Source: Labrys monachus (GTDB lineage: Bacteria; Pseudomonadota; Alphaproteobacteria; Rhizobiales; Labraceae). From it: 64,000 bases of DNA. This document shows, in pieces, positions 1 through 8,580 of the stretch. The position numbers were made by a program, and so were the translations under genes. Each line of letters opens with the position of its first letter. Within the stretch, counting starts at the first letter, position 1. The notes below the pieces were generated by a model. The model saw only the letters and a program-made list of their open reading frames with translations, was not told where the DNA came from and did not search any database. The stretch is taken from contig NZ_JAUSVK010000001.1 in assembly GCF_030814655.1 (NCBI RefSeq), positions 4,533,001 to 4,597,000 of the forward strand, in the 5' to 3' direction.

Positions 1-657
1 GTGCGTGACGAAGAGGACGGTCATGCGCTGGCGCTGCGAGAGTTCCAGCAGCTCCATGTTGAGCCGGTCGCGGGTGATCTGGTCGAGCGCGCCGAAAGGC
101 TCGTCCATCAGCAGCACCTTCGGCGCCGTCGACATGGCGCGCGCGATCGAGGCGCGCTGGCGCATGCCGCCCGAGAGCTGGCGCGGATAGGCCCGCTCGA
201 AGCCGGCAAGGCCGACGAGGCGGATCAGCTCCAGCGCCCGCTTCTCGCGCTCGGCGTGGCGCACGCCCTGCAGCTCCAGCGGCAGCATCACATTCGCCAG
301 GATGGTGCGCCATTCGAGCAAAGCGGAATCCTGGAACACGAAGCCGATGTCGCGCCGCAGGCGGGCCGCCTTCGGGCTCTGTCCCGCGACCGTCGCCCGG
401 CCGGACGAGGGCGCGAGGAGATCGGCGGCGACACGCAGGAGCGTGCTCTTGCCGCAGCCCGACGGGCCGACCAGCGAGACGAATTCGCCCTCGGCGAGGG
501 TGAGCGAAACATCGTCGAGGGCGAGCACGTCGCCATGCCCGCCGGTCGCCTTGAACTTCACGCCGACCGATTGGAAATCGACCAGCACCGGCGAGGCGGT
601 CGCGGCGATCTTCGGGTCGGGCGCTTGCTGGGTCTGTGTCATGGCTGGCTGCATCAT
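1..657 (-). CDS. NitT/TauT-type ABC transporter ATP-binding protein (3' end cut by window)
   Basis: This is the nucleotide-binding subunit of an ABC importer of the nitrate/sulfonate/taurine/thiamin-precursor class; it energises import at the cytoplasmic face. The 219 visible codons hold Walker A GPSGCGKST (about residues 64-72), the Q-loop (FQDS, about 108-111), signature LSGGMRQRAS (161-170) and Walker B VLLMDEPFGALD (181-192). The window ends exactly on the H-loop histidine, so roughly 40 C-terminal residues are missing. The ATG at 657 overlaps the TGA of the upstream aldehyde dehydrogenase (ATGA), implying coupling; an in-frame ATG at 642 is the alternative. The partner permease and binding protein must lie outside the window. 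The family is certain, the substrate unknown. Confidence 0.9.
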   Translation of the reverse strand, partial: MMQPAMTQTQQAPDPKIAATASPVLVDFQSVGVKFKATGGHGDVLALDDVSLTLAEGEFVSLVGPSGCGKSTLLRVAADLLAPSSGRATVAGQSPKAARLRRDIGFVFQDSALLEWRTILANVMLPLELQGVRHAEREKRALELIRLVGLAGFERAYPRQLSGGMRQRASIARAMSTAPKVLLMDEPFGALDQITRDRLNMELLELSQRQRMTVLFVTH

Positions 658-2177
658 CCGTAGCGCTGGCCTCCGCCGAACCAGTCGTCGAATTTCGGCG
701 CCGTGCGCACGACGACGCTGCGCTTGCGCTGGTAGCTCTTGAGCGCATCCCAGCCGTTTTCCTTGCCGTAGCCGCTGTTGGCGTAGCCGCCCCAGATCGA
801 GCGCGGATCGTTCTTGTGGTGATCGTTGATCCAGACGATTCCGGCCCTGACGGCCCCCGCGACGCGATGGGCCCGGGCGACATTGCCGGTCCATACGGCA
901 GCGCCGAGGGCGAAGGGCGTGTCGTTGGCGAGCCGCAGCGCCTGCTCCTCCGTCTCGAACCGGCTCACCGCCGCCACGGGACCGAAGACCTCCTCGCGGA
1001 AGAGCGACATGGCCGGCGTCACATCGGCGAGAATCGTCGGCTCGACGAAATTGCCGCGGTCGAAAGGCGCGGCGAGATCCGGCCTGGCGCCGCCGCAGAC
1101 GAGGCGCGCGCCCTGCGCCACGGCCTCGGCGGCAAAGGCCAGGCAGCGATCGCGCGATAACGGCGTGATGACCGGCCCCATGTCGGTCTCGGCCAGGGCG
1201 GGATCGCCGACCCGCAGGGCCTCCGCGCGACGGGCGAAAGCCGCCAGGAAAGCGTCATGGATATCGGAGGCGACGAGAAAGCGGCTGGCGGAAACGCAGG
1301 TCTGGCCCGCGGCCACGAAGGCCGAGAACACGGCGGCGGCCGCCGCCTCCTCGACATCCGCATCCTCGAAGACGAGGACGGGCGTCTTTCCGCCCAGTTC
1401 CAGCGTGCAGGGGACGAGACGCTGGGCCGCCGCCGCGGCAACGATGCGGCCGGTGGCGGTGCCGCCGGTGAGGTCGATATGCTGCACCTGCGGCGACGCG
1501 CAGAGCAGCGCCCCCGTGCGGCCGTCGCCGGTCACGACATTCACGAGCCCTTCCGGCAGGCCGGCCTCCGTCGCCCATTGCGCCAGCAGGAGCGGCGTCA
1601 CCGGCGCGAGCTCCGACGGCTTGACGACCACCGCATTGCCGGCGGCCAGCGCGGCCGCGAGCTTCTTCACCAGGATGAGGATGGGATGGTTCCACGGCGT
1701 CAGCAGCGCACAGACGCCGTGGGGCTCATAGGCGGTATAGGTGAGGAAGCCGCCCCGAACCCGGTTGGATTCGCCTTCGAGCCCGGCCGCGATGCCGCCG
1801 AAATAGTCGAGCCATTCCGGGATCCTGCCCATCTGGGCCCGCATTTCGCGAATGGGCCGCCCGGTGATCGCGGCCTCCAGTTCGGCCAGCTCCGGCATTT
1901 TCCGGCGCAGGCAGTCGGCAAGGGCGCGCAGATGCCGCCCGCGGTCGAGCGGATCGACGAACCTCCAGCGTTCGGACGCCGCCTGGGCCGCGTTCGTCGC
2001 CGAGGCGACGTCGGCCTCGTCGGCGATCGGCACGGTGCCGAGCCCGGCCCCGGTCGCCGGGCTGACGACGGAGAGCCGCCCCTCGCCCGCCGCCTTCCGC
2101 CAGGCGCCGCCATAATGGATGTGCCCGTCCGGCCATGCCGCACCGGGCGGCTCAGGGATGGCGTCTGCGTGCTGCAT
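654..2177 (-). CDS. NAD(P)-dependent aldehyde dehydrogenase
   Basis: A 507-residue member of the aldehyde dehydrogenase superfamily, oxidising an aldehyde to the acid with NAD(P)+ in the cytoplasm. Visible motifs in order: PWNHP (161-165, oxyanion Asn163), KPSE (186-189), LTGGTATG (236-243), ELGGK with general base Glu260, GQTC with nucleophile Cys294, and EEVFGPVAAV. The chosen ATG at 2177 follows AGGAG with a 6-nt gap; an open frame extends 11 codons further upstream without such a site. It is co-transcribed with the NitT/TauT ATPase and divergent from a GntR regulator, so its aldehyde may come from an imported compound. Betaine-aldehyde-dehydrogenase-like overall, but the substrate cannot be read off. 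Confidence 0.9.
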   Translation of the reverse strand: MQHADAIPEPPGAAWPDGHIHYGGAWRKAAGEGRLSVVSPATGAGLGTVPIADEADVASATNAAQAASERWRFVDPLDRGRHLRALADCLRRKMPELAELEAAITGRPIREMRAQMGRIPEWLDYFGGIAAGLEGESNRVRGGFLTYTAYEPHGVCALLTPWNHPILILVKKLAAALAAGNAVVVKPSELAPVTPLLLAQWATEAGLPEGLVNVVTGDGRTGALLCASPQVQHIDLTGGTATGRIVAAAAAQRLVPCTLELGGKTPVLVFEDADVEEAAAAAVFSAFVAAGQTCVSASRFLVASDIHDAFLAAFARRAEALRVGDPALAETDMGPVITPLSRDRCLAFAAEAVAQGARLVCGGARPDLAAPFDRGNFVEPTILADVTPAMSLFREEVFGPVAAVSRFETEEQALRLANDTPFALGAAVWTGNVARAHRVAGAVRAGIVWINDHHKNDPRSIWGGYANSGYGKENGWDALKSYQRKRSVVVRTAPKFDDWFGGGQRYG

Positions 2178-2494
2178 CGAGAACTCCTGCCCTTCGCCCG
2201 GGCGCCGCAACGCGTCGACCGCAGCGAAGTGACATGGAGGCTATACCGAGTGCCCGTCGCGCCTCAATATGCCGGGAGCACAAATTCGGTGCACCAAAGG
2301 CCTATATTTTGTACACCAATATCGCTCCCGGTTATGCGACAACCATGGCTTCTGTGGACACAACCCGCTTTGCGATGTGCCGAGAAGACTTGTCTCGTTG
2401 CGAAACGAGCAGGGGCGTTGTAACGGCGCGGGGTGGTAGTCTGGCTTACGGCAACGCCGCCCGGTGCATCCGGCTGAAGCAGCGAGGTAGATGA
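2178..2494. promoter_or_regulatory. Divergent promoter region with two GTRCACCAA repeats
   Basis: This 317-bp gap separates the divergent aldehyde dehydrogenase and GntR genes. An AT-richer core at about 2280-2330 carries two direct copies of GT(G/A)CACCAA at 2289-2297 and 2311-2319, 22 bp apart (two helical turns). Each is embedded in a partly palindromic GTGCAC or GTACAC core, resembling the TNGT..ACNA sites of FadR-type GntR regulators. They are good candidates for the operator of the adjacent regulator, inferred from position and symmetry only. I see no gene or RNA element in the rest of the gap. Confidence 0.4.
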
Positions 2495-3298
2495 ATGAGC
2501 GAGGCCGATCACGCCACGCCGACGGCGGCCAAGCGCTCCGGCAAGGACGCGCGCGCCTCGCAGCCGGCCGCGCAGGCGATGACATCGCCTGGCGCCTCGC
2601 CGAATGCGACGGGTCGCGGCGCCGCGTCCCGATCCGCCGCCAGCCACGCCAACGAGATCGTCGCGAAGCTTGAGGCGGAGATCCTGCAGGGCCGGCTGCC
2701 GCCGGGCACCAAGCTCGACGAGCGCGCCCTGGCCGAGCGCTTCGGCGTCTCGCGCACGCCCGTCCGCGAAGCGCTCCATCGCCTGTCGGCGAGCGGGCTG
2801 GTCGGCCTCGGCGGCCGGCAGGGCGCGCAGATCGTGCGCCTCCAGGTCAGCGATCTCCTCGACGCCTTCTTCGTGGTCGCGGAGCTCGAGGGAATGGCCG
2901 CCCGGCTGGCGGCCCGCCGCATCCGTCCCGAAGAGCGCGAGGTGCTTCGCGCCCTGCACGAGGAATGCGCCCGCCATTGCGCGGATGGCGACGAGGAGGC
3001 CTTCTTCCTCGCCAATACGGATTTTCACAGCGCCATCATCAAGGCGAGCCGCAACCGCATCCTGCAGGACCAGCTTCGCAACGCGCGTCTGCTGGTCGCC
3101 CCCTATCGCTATTACGCGACCTTCCGCCCGGGCCGGATGGTGTCCTCCATTCCCGAACACGAAGAAATCATGACGGCCATCTTCCAGGGAGACGGGGCCA
3201 AGGCGGCTTCGCTGATGTCGGCCCATGTCAATCTGCTCGGAGACAATCTGAGCGACGTCCTCCATATCCTGGAAAGCCACACCCAGGCGGCCGACTGA
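2495..3298 (+). CDS. GntR-family transcriptional regulator (FadR/FCD subfamily)
   Basis: A 267-residue DNA-binding regulator. The winged helix-turn-helix spans about 52-115 (recognition segment ERFGVSRTPVREALHRL). An all-helical FCD effector domain follows (about 121-250) with metal/ligand-type acidic and His positions (NTDFHSAI, PEHEEI, SAHVNLL). The first 50 residues are a Ser/Ala/Pro-rich, probably disordered tail, longer than the usual few residues before the HTH. The ATG at 2495 has GAGG at 2483-2486. It is divergent from the aldehyde dehydrogenase operon, which it likely represses in response to a small organic acid; the ligand is unknown. Confidence 0.92.
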   Translation: MSEADHATPTAAKRSGKDARASQPAAQAMTSPGASPNATGRGAASRSAASHANEIVAKLEAEILQGRLPPGTKLDERALAERFGVSRTPVREALHRLSASGLVGLGGRQGAQIVRLQVSDLLDAFFVVAELEGMAARLAARRIRPEEREVLRALHEECARHCADGDEEAFFLANTDFHSAIIKASRNRILQDQLRNARLLVAPYRYYATFRPGRMVSSIPEHEEIMTAIFQGDGAKAASLMSAHVNLLGDNLSDVLHILESHTQAAD

Positions 3299-3428
3299 GC
3301 TTCGATCGTCCAGCCGGAAAACCGCCGGCGCGACGCGCCGCCCTCGCCCGGGGTCCTCATCGATGAGGCCGGCTTCCTCTCCCTTTGCAGGGCTCGAACG
3401 AACGCCGCGAGCGGTGCCGCCCGCCCGT

Positions 3429-4241
3429 TCAGGCCGTGCCGGCGGCGATCTTGAACGCGATGGGGACGGAGAGCCGGGACCCTCCATAGGCGGCGGCCTT
3501 CGCCGCCGCGGCACGGCGGAAGCGCTCGCGCTCCTCCTCGCCGAGGCCGGCGATGATCGTGCCCAGACGTGCGAAGCTGTTCCGCGCCAGGGACCAGAGC
3601 GCGTCGAAGTCGGGCAGATCGTGGATGTCCGCATGGCCGACGATCGAGACGTCACGAAAGCCGGCGTCCGCGAACGCGGCGCGGAGGACGTCGTCATCGG
3701 AAAAATGGAAGGCACCCGGCCCCGGCGGCAGGCTGTCCGGGATGGGAATGCCCTCCTCCTGCAGCACCTCGAAGAACAGCCCGTTGATGCGCGAGCGGGC
3801 CGGCCCCTCCCACCACGACACTGCGAGGCGTCCCCCAGGGGCGAGGACGCGCGCGAACTCCGCGAAGGCCTTTTCGGGCGCGGGAAAATGGCCGATGCCG
3901 AAATTGCAGAGGACGACGTCGAACGAGCCGTCGCCGAAGGGCAAGGCCTCGGCGTCGGCGACGCGGAAGGCCGCCTGCGGGTGGAGGTTCGCCGCGAGCT
4001 CGACCATGCGGGGCGAAAGATCGACGCCCGTCGCCACCGCGCCGAGCCCGGCCGCCCTGGCCGCCAGCAGCCCCGGCCCGGTCGCGACGTCGAGCACGCG
4101 GTCTCCCGCCCCGACGGCGGCACCGGTCAGGAGGAAAGGATGGGCCCGTTCCGTCACCGGGGTGAAGGCGGCGTGGTAGCCGGGCGCGATGCGGTCGTGG
4201 ACCGCCCGCTCGAAATCGGTGAACGCGCTCGACCTGTTCAT
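3429..4241 (-). CDS. Class I SAM-dependent methyltransferase
   Basis: A 270-residue Rossmann-type methyltransferase of the UbiE/Methyltransf_11 group. Counting from the GTG at 4250, motif I VLDVATGPG is near residues 52-60, the acidic residue ending strand 2 is Asp77 (GVDLSP), and the post-II segment SFDVVLCNFGI is near 109-119. These build the S-adenosylmethionine site; nothing identifies the methyl acceptor. I chose the ATG at 4241, preceded by AGGCGG at 8 nt; an in-frame GTG three codons upstream (4250) is also possible. It lies downstream of the LacI gene on the same strand, but two stable hairpins separate them, so it may be its own transcription unit. Confidence 0.85.
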   Translation of the reverse strand: MNRSSAFTDFERAVHDRIAPGYHAAFTPVTERAHPFLLTGAAVGAGDRVLDVATGPGLLAARAAGLGAVATGVDLSPRMVELAANLHPQAAFRVADAEALPFGDGSFDVVLCNFGIGHFPAPEKAFAEFARVLAPGGRLAVSWWEGPARSRINGLFFEVLQEEGIPIPDSLPPGPGAFHFSDDDVLRAAFADAGFRDVSIVGHADIHDLPDFDALWSLARNSFARLGTIIAGLGEEERERFRRAAAAKAAAYGGSRLSVPIAFKIAAGTA

Positions 4242-4428
4242 GGGAGGCACCGCCTGGCCGGGGTTGGGACATCCGCCCGCGCAAGGCCTTCGACACGCGG
4301 GCCGAACCGCGACAATGCAGCAACGGAGGCTGGAAACAAGCGGGGCATGGCAGAAAAGCGGCCCTGTCCCGCCGGCGCGGCCGGAACGCCATCAGGGAGC
4401 CGCACATGCGCCAGGCTCGCGGTCGGAG

Positions 4429-4500
4429 GGTCGATCACCGATCGACCTCTTCCTTTCCGGCAGACGTAGCGGCTCCAAGACGGGCGATCGGTGATCGCCC
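4429..4500 (-). terminator. Pair of mutually inverted hairpins downstream of the LacI gene
   Basis: GGGCGATC-GGT-GATCGCCC (4482-4500, 8-bp stem) lies 8 nt after the LacI stop. GGTCGAT-CACCG-ATCGACC (4429-4447, 7-bp stem) lies 34 bp further on. Their cores, CGATCGGTGATCG (4485-4497) and CGATCACCGATCG (4432-4444), are exact reverse complements, so the two could also pair with each other. On the minus strand the first hairpin is followed only by a short TCTT, so termination is plausible but not textbook. Confidence 0.45.
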
Positions 4501-4508
4501 CTCCATCG

Positions 4509-5540
4509 TCACGCCCTGCCCGGCGGCTTCGCCGCTCTCGGCGCGGCCACGGAGCGGCGGATGACGAGTTCGACGGGCAGGTGCTCGACCGTCGCCTTGG
4601 TCGATTTCTTGTTCAGGCCGGCGATGAGCAAGGCCATGCCCCGCTGTCCCATGGCATCCACCGGCAGGCGGATGCTGGTGAGGGGCGGGCTGAGAAGATG
4701 GAAGGGCGCGACGTCGTCGCCGCCGATCAGCGACATGTCCTCGGGCACCCGCACGCCCCTCTCCTGCAGCAATTCGATCGCGCCGATGGCGATCTCGTCG
4801 CTGGCGAAGATCAGCGCCGTGGTTCCGTCGCTCCTGTCGAGCAGCGCCTGCGCGGCCCGGCGGCCATGGCCGGGCGAATATTCGCCATAGAGGAGAGCCG
4901 TCAGTTCGGCCTCCACCCCGGATTCGGCGACGGCCTTCCGGCATCCGGCCAGCCGGTCGCGCGAACTCATCATGTGTTCGGGCCCGGAGAGGATGGCGAT
5001 CCGCCGATGGCCGGCCTCGATCAAGTGCTTCGTCGCGAGATAGCCGGCCTGGGCGTTGTCGCTGAAGATCTTGGCGCCGCGCGCGCCCTCGATGTCCTCG
5101 TCGAGGATCACCACCCGCCGATTGGTCTGGTTGATGAGGTCCGCCAGCGACCCGTCATTGGGATGGTTGGTCACGAAGATCAGGCCGTCGAGATAGTTGG
5201 TCGCCAGCCGGCGCAGATATTCCTGCTCGCGATCCCGGCGATTGAGGGTGACGCACAGGAGCAGGGCCAGGCCGCGCTTATGGGCCGCCTGCTCGACCGA
5301 CGCGGCGAGCTTGGCGAAATAGGGATTGCCGATGTCGGGAATGACCAGGCCGACGGTATCCGAGCGCCCGCGGCTCAGGCTGCGGGCGTGGGGATTGGGC
5401 TGGTAGCCGAGTTCGCGGACCGCGTCCTCGATCATCGCCACGGTATCGTCGGGCAGTTTGATGCGCCCGTTGAGGTGGCGCGAGACGGCGGTCACCGAGA
5501 GACCGGCAAGCCGTGCAACGTCGATCAGCCGAGCCGCCAC
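4509..5540 (-). CDS. LacI-family transcriptional regulator
   Basis: A 343-residue sugar-type repressor. The N-terminal LacI helix-turn-helix (LIDVARLAGLSVTAVSRHLNG, about 5-25) and hinge (about 47-60) precede a periplasmic-binding-protein-like effector domain beginning VGLVIPDIGNPYFAKL. The GTG start at 5540 follows GAGG/GAGGGG. It belongs to a minus-strand series with the PhyH and BtpA genes. A LacI-type operator sits about 1.9 kb upstream in the btpA/rbsB divergent promoter, so it probably controls both the btpA-phyH-lacI unit and the opposite ribose-type ABC operon. The effector is presumably the imported sugar-like molecule or a derivative. Confidence 0.93.
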   Translation of the reverse strand: MAARLIDVARLAGLSVTAVSRHLNGRIKLPDDTVAMIEDAVRELGYQPNPHARSLSRGRSDTVGLVIPDIGNPYFAKLAASVEQAAHKRGLALLLCVTLNRRDREQEYLRRLATNYLDGLIFVTNHPNDGSLADLINQTNRRVVILDEDIEGARGAKIFSDNAQAGYLATKHLIEAGHRRIAILSGPEHMMSSRDRLAGCRKAVAESGVEAELTALLYGEYSPGHGRRAAQALLDRSDGTTALIFASDEIAIGAIELLQERGVRVPEDMSLIGGDDVAPFHLLSPPLTSIRLPVDAMGQRGMALLIAGLNKKSTKATVEHLPVELVIRRSVAAPRAAKPPGRA

Positions 5541-5700
5541 GTCCCCTCACCTCGACCAAAGCGTGCGGCGCAATCCCACTTCGGGCCCATCGCTCCCGCC
5601 GCCTCCGGTCCTCGGGACGAATTCCTGAAGGGGAGCCAGCCCGGCCTCGCGGCGAAGCCGGCGGGCTTGCGCCCGGCCCGGCTCCCGGGAGCGGCTTGCT

Positions 5701-6546
5701 TCAGGCCTCGGCCCGTTCGGAGAGTTGCTCATTGCCATGCGTGAGCCGGTCTATCCGATAGGGGAGATTCGGTACAGGCTCGCCCACGACCTCCGCACCG
5801 CCGCGGAGAAAGGGCATCGCATTGCCCCACAGCATCGTCTTGTCCGCGGTGAGGACGGGCTCGGGCGAATATTGCGCGATATAGGCGCGGCGCAGCCGCG
5901 GCGTGAGATTGGCGCCGCTCGAATGCATGGTCAGGCTGCTGAACACCGCGAGCGTGCCGGCCTTGGCGATCACCGGCACGCCCTTGGCGGGGCCGAAATA
6001 GCCGACCCAGTCATTCGAGGGCGGATCGAATTCGTGGCGGACCCAGGTCCTGATGCCGGCCTCGCTGGTCGGCAGGATGTAGATGGTGCCGTTCTCCTCG
6101 GTGACGTCGTCCAGGGGGCACCAGACGGTGATGTAGGGCTTATGGTCGATGTCGCCGTCGACGGCATTGACGTAGCCGGAGTCCTGGTGCCAGGCGAGCT
6201 TCATGCCGCCCTCGGCCCCCTTCACGACGAAGCCGTCGAAGAAGAGGTAGGCATCCGGCCCGACCAGCGCCTCGCACACCTTCTTCAGCACCTCGCCGAA
6301 CAGATAAGAGCCGAGGCCCGGCCTGTCCCGGACCGCGAAGGCGGCGTGATAGCGCTTGTTGCGATGGGTGATGCCGAGTTGGTCGACGCCGAGCCTGTCC
6401 ATCTTCTCATCCTCGCGGCGGACGAAATAGGCGCACTCGTTCCTGAGCATCTCGATCAGTTCGGCCGGGACGGCATTCTCGAAGAGGACATATCCCTCCT
6501 GGCGGAAATGCCGGGCCTGCTCGTCGGTGACTTCGAAACCATCCAT
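5701..6546 (-). CDS. Phytanoyl-CoA dioxygenase (PhyH) family protein
   Basis: A 281-residue Fe(II)/2-oxoglutarate-dependent oxygenase. The facial triad is visible as His120-x-Asp122 (WHQDSGY) and His208 (SLTMHSSG), with Arg219 suited to bind the 2-oxoglutarate C5 carboxylate. Such enzymes hydroxylate or oxidatively cleave a small substrate using O2. The ATG at 6546 has a strong GGAGGAG. It lies between the btpA and lacI genes on the same strand, so it probably acts on the compound imported by the divergent ABC system. Many bacterial PhyH proteins act on substrates unrelated to phytanate, so the name is only a family label. Confidence 0.9.
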   Translation of the reverse strand: MDGFEVTDEQARHFRQEGYVLFENAVPAELIEMLRNECAYFVRREDEKMDRLGVDQLGITHRNKRYHAAFAVRDRPGLGSYLFGEVLKKVCEALVGPDAYLFFDGFVVKGAEGGMKLAWHQDSGYVNAVDGDIDHKPYITVWCPLDDVTEENGTIYILPTSEAGIRTWVRHEFDPPSNDWVGYFGPAKGVPVIAKAGTLAVFSSLTMHSSGANLTPRLRRAYIAQYSPEPVLTADKTMLWGNAMPFLRGGAEVVGEPVPNLPYRIDRLTHGNEQLSERAEA

Positions 6547-6601
6547 GGATCTGCTCCTCCTCGGACAAGCCGTTGCGGACGCGGCACGCCGGCCCCCGAA
6601 C

Positions 6602-7444
6602 CTATGCGCGCAACGCTGCGACCTGCCGCATGAACGCCGACACCTTGGCCTGGTCGACGGGGTCCCACCACACGCCGCCGGCCTTCAGGAAGCTGCCGAT
6701 GATGACGCCGTCGGCATGCCTGAAGATGCCCTCGATATTGCCGTCGGTGACGCCGCTCCCGACCAGCAGGGCCAGCCCGGTCGACCGCCCGATCATCGCG
6801 AGCTCGTCGAAATCGACCGGATCGCCCGTGCGCTGCCCGGTCGCGATCACGGCGTCGGCGCCGAAGAATTCGACGTCCCGGGTCAGTTCGGCGACCGAAC
6901 GGTCCGCCACGATGGCATGCGCCCCGTGCTTCACATGGGTGTCGGCGAAGATCATCACGTCCTTGGCGCCGATCGCGGCGCGGTAGCGCAGGACCCTGGC
7001 CGCCTCACCCTCGATGAAGCCCTCATTGGCGACATAGGCGTTCGCCCACTGGTTGACCCGCACGAACGCCGCGCCCGCCGCCTTGGCCACCGCAAGGGCC
7101 GGAATGGCGGCATTGGCGAGCACGTTGATGCCGATGGGAACGTCGAAGGCGCGCCGCACCCTTTCCGTCACCACCGCCATGGCGGCGGCCGTCTCGGGAC
7201 CGATCTCGCCGGGCTTGAGGAAGGGGATGTCGCCATGGTTCTCGATGATGAGCCCGTCGATGCCGCCGCGGACATAGGCCTCCGCATCGCGCAGGGCGCG
7301 ATCATAGACGGGCTCGACCGGGCCGCCCTCGAAGCCGGGCGCGCCCGGAAAGGCGGGACAGTGAACCACGCCGATCGCAACTTTCGTCTTTCCAAACGCT
7401 CGAAGAATAGCGTTCCCCCGATTTTGCGATATCGACAGACTCAT
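6602..7444 (-). CDS. BtpA/SgcQ family TIM-barrel protein
   Basis: A 280-residue member of the BtpA family (COG0434), recognised by its opening strand VAIGVVHCPAFPGAP, the YVRGGIDGLIIENHGDIPF segment and the C-terminal LLVGSGVTDGNIEGIF. It is predicted to be a TIM barrel. Cyanobacterial BtpA affects photosystem I, whereas SgcQ-type relatives sit in sugar or nucleoside operons; the reaction is not established. The ATG at 7444 follows GAGG at 6 nt; an in-frame ATG nine codons upstream lacks a site and falls toward the operator. It is first gene of the minus-strand unit, divergent from the rbs-like operon. Confidence 0.85.
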   Translation of the reverse strand: MSLSISQNRGNAILRAFGKTKVAIGVVHCPAFPGAPGFEGGPVEPVYDRALRDAEAYVRGGIDGLIIENHGDIPFLKPGEIGPETAAAMAVVTERVRRAFDVPIGINVLANAAIPALAVAKAAGAAFVRVNQWANAYVANEGFIEGEAARVLRYRAAIGAKDVMIFADTHVKHGAHAIVADRSVAELTRDVEFFGADAVIATGQRTGDPVDFDELAMIGRSTGLALLVGSGVTDGNIEGIFRHADGVIIGSFLKAGGVWWDPVDQAKVSAFMRQVAALRA

Positions 7445-7474
7445 GGCAGTCCTCAAAATTGATAAAGGCATTTA

Positions 7475-7512
7475 GTAAAACGCTTTACAAAACGAGTCAA
7501 TGTCGAAAATAT
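7475..7512. promoter_or_regulatory. LacI-type operator overlapping divergent promoters
   Basis: GTAAAACGCTTTAC at 7475-7488 is symmetric at 12 of 14 positions around a central CG, the hallmark of LacI-family operators. For rightward transcription TTTACA (7484-7489) spaced 17 bp from AAATAT (7507-7512) fits a promoter whose -35 lies inside the operator. On the minus strand TTGTAA/TTTATC can be read across the same site. Occupancy would therefore repress both the ABC operon and the btpA unit. Assignment to the LacI protein at 4509-5540 rests on proximity and symmetry. Confidence 0.65.
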
Positions 7513-7606
7513 TCGCAAGTTGCTCCATTTTTGGCCTTGATATCGAATTTTCGGTGTGTCCACCCTTAGTCAGCTCAAGGTTTGGCTTTGATCCGGGAGG
7601 TTGATC

Positions 7607-8569
7607 ATGAAACGCACGCCTGTGAAACGTATATTTGCGAGGAGCGCCTTGCTGAGACGGGCATGCCTCGTGCTCCTCGGCGCCGCGGGTCTGGCGGGCC
7701 ATGCCGGCGCGGCATCGGCGGCCGACCGGCCGACGATCTGCTACGTCACCTTCAGCCTGCAGGTCGAATATTTCCAGCTGGGCGTCGGCGGCGCCAAGAA
7801 GGCTGCGCAGGAACTCGGCGCCGACCTCATCGTGCATGATCCGCAGGCCGATACCGGCAAGCAGGTCAGCGACTTCGAGGACTGCATCGCCCGCAAGGCG
7901 AGCGCCATCATCATCGACCCCATCGAATCGACGGCGCTCGCCGGTCCCATCGAGGAGGCCGGCAAGGCGGGCATTCCGATTGCAGCGCTCGATACGCCGA
8001 TCAAGAGCCCCTATGTCGTCGTGCAGCTCGGCATTCCGCAGTTCGACGCCTCGCGCGAATTCGGCCAGTTCGTTTCCGGCTACATCATCGGCAAGATGGG
8101 CGGCACCGCCAAGATCGGCGTCATGCTCGCCTCCTCCGAAGTGCAGCTGGCGCGGCGGGACGGCTTCCTCGAAGCCCTCAAGGACGTCCCCCACGCCACC
8201 GTCGTCGCCACCGGCGACGGGCGCAACATCCTGGAACAGGCGCAGGCCGCCGCCGAGAACATGCTGACGGCCCATCCCGAGATCAACGTGATCTACGCCA
8301 CCGGCGACCCGCAGCTGCAGGGCGCCCTGGCCGCCGCCCAGTCCCAGGGACGGCAGATCGCGTTCTTCGGGTGGGACGACGTGCCCGAACCCTTCGTCAA
8401 GCCGCTGCAGGACGGCCGGATCATCGGCTTCGTCATGCAGAAGCCCCAGGTCGGCGGCGAGATGGCCGTGCGCTTCCTCATGCAGAAGCTGAAGGGCGAG
8501 CCGATCCCGGCGCGCTACACCTATAATCCGACCATCATCACGCACGACAATCTCGAACAGAACCGCTGA
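7607..8569 (+). CDS. Ribose-type sugar ABC transporter substrate-binding protein
   Basis: A 320-residue periplasmic binding protein of the RbsB/Peripla_BP_4 family. A basic N-terminus and hydrophobic stretch end at ASA-AD (about residue 38), a signal peptidase I-type site. The mature domain has repeats typical of the fold (IIIDPIESTAL, IYATGDPQLQGALAAA, FFGWDDVPEPFVKPLQDGRI). The ATG at 7607 follows GGGAGG at 6 nt; a TTG two codons upstream is less likely. It is first gene of a five-gene operon with permease, ATPase, PfkB kinase and TenA-type protein, and likely repressed by the LacI regulator. The ligand is probably a sugar, nucleoside or pyrimidine-like molecule. Confidence 0.92.
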   Translation: MKRTPVKRIFARSALLRRACLVLLGAAGLAGHAGAASAADRPTICYVTFSLQVEYFQLGVGGAKKAAQELGADLIVHDPQADTGKQVSDFEDCIARKASAIIIDPIESTALAGPIEEAGKAGIPIAALDTPIKSPYVVVQLGIPQFDASREFGQFVSGYIIGKMGGTAKIGVMLASSEVQLARRDGFLEALKDVPHATVVATGDGRNILEQAQAAAENMLTAHPEINVIYATGDPQLQGALAAAQSQGRQIAFFGWDDVPEPFVKPLQDGRIIGFVMQKPQVGGEMAVRFLMQKLKGEPIPARYTYNPTIITHDNLEQNR

Positions 8570-8580
8570 TCGCCCGGCGT

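Noticed and set aside
3326-3340. CGGCGCG-A-CGCGCCG as terminator between the GntR and methyltransferase genes
   Set aside because: The one-base loop and lack of a T-run make it a simple GC palindrome; it may fold weakly but I cannot support a function.
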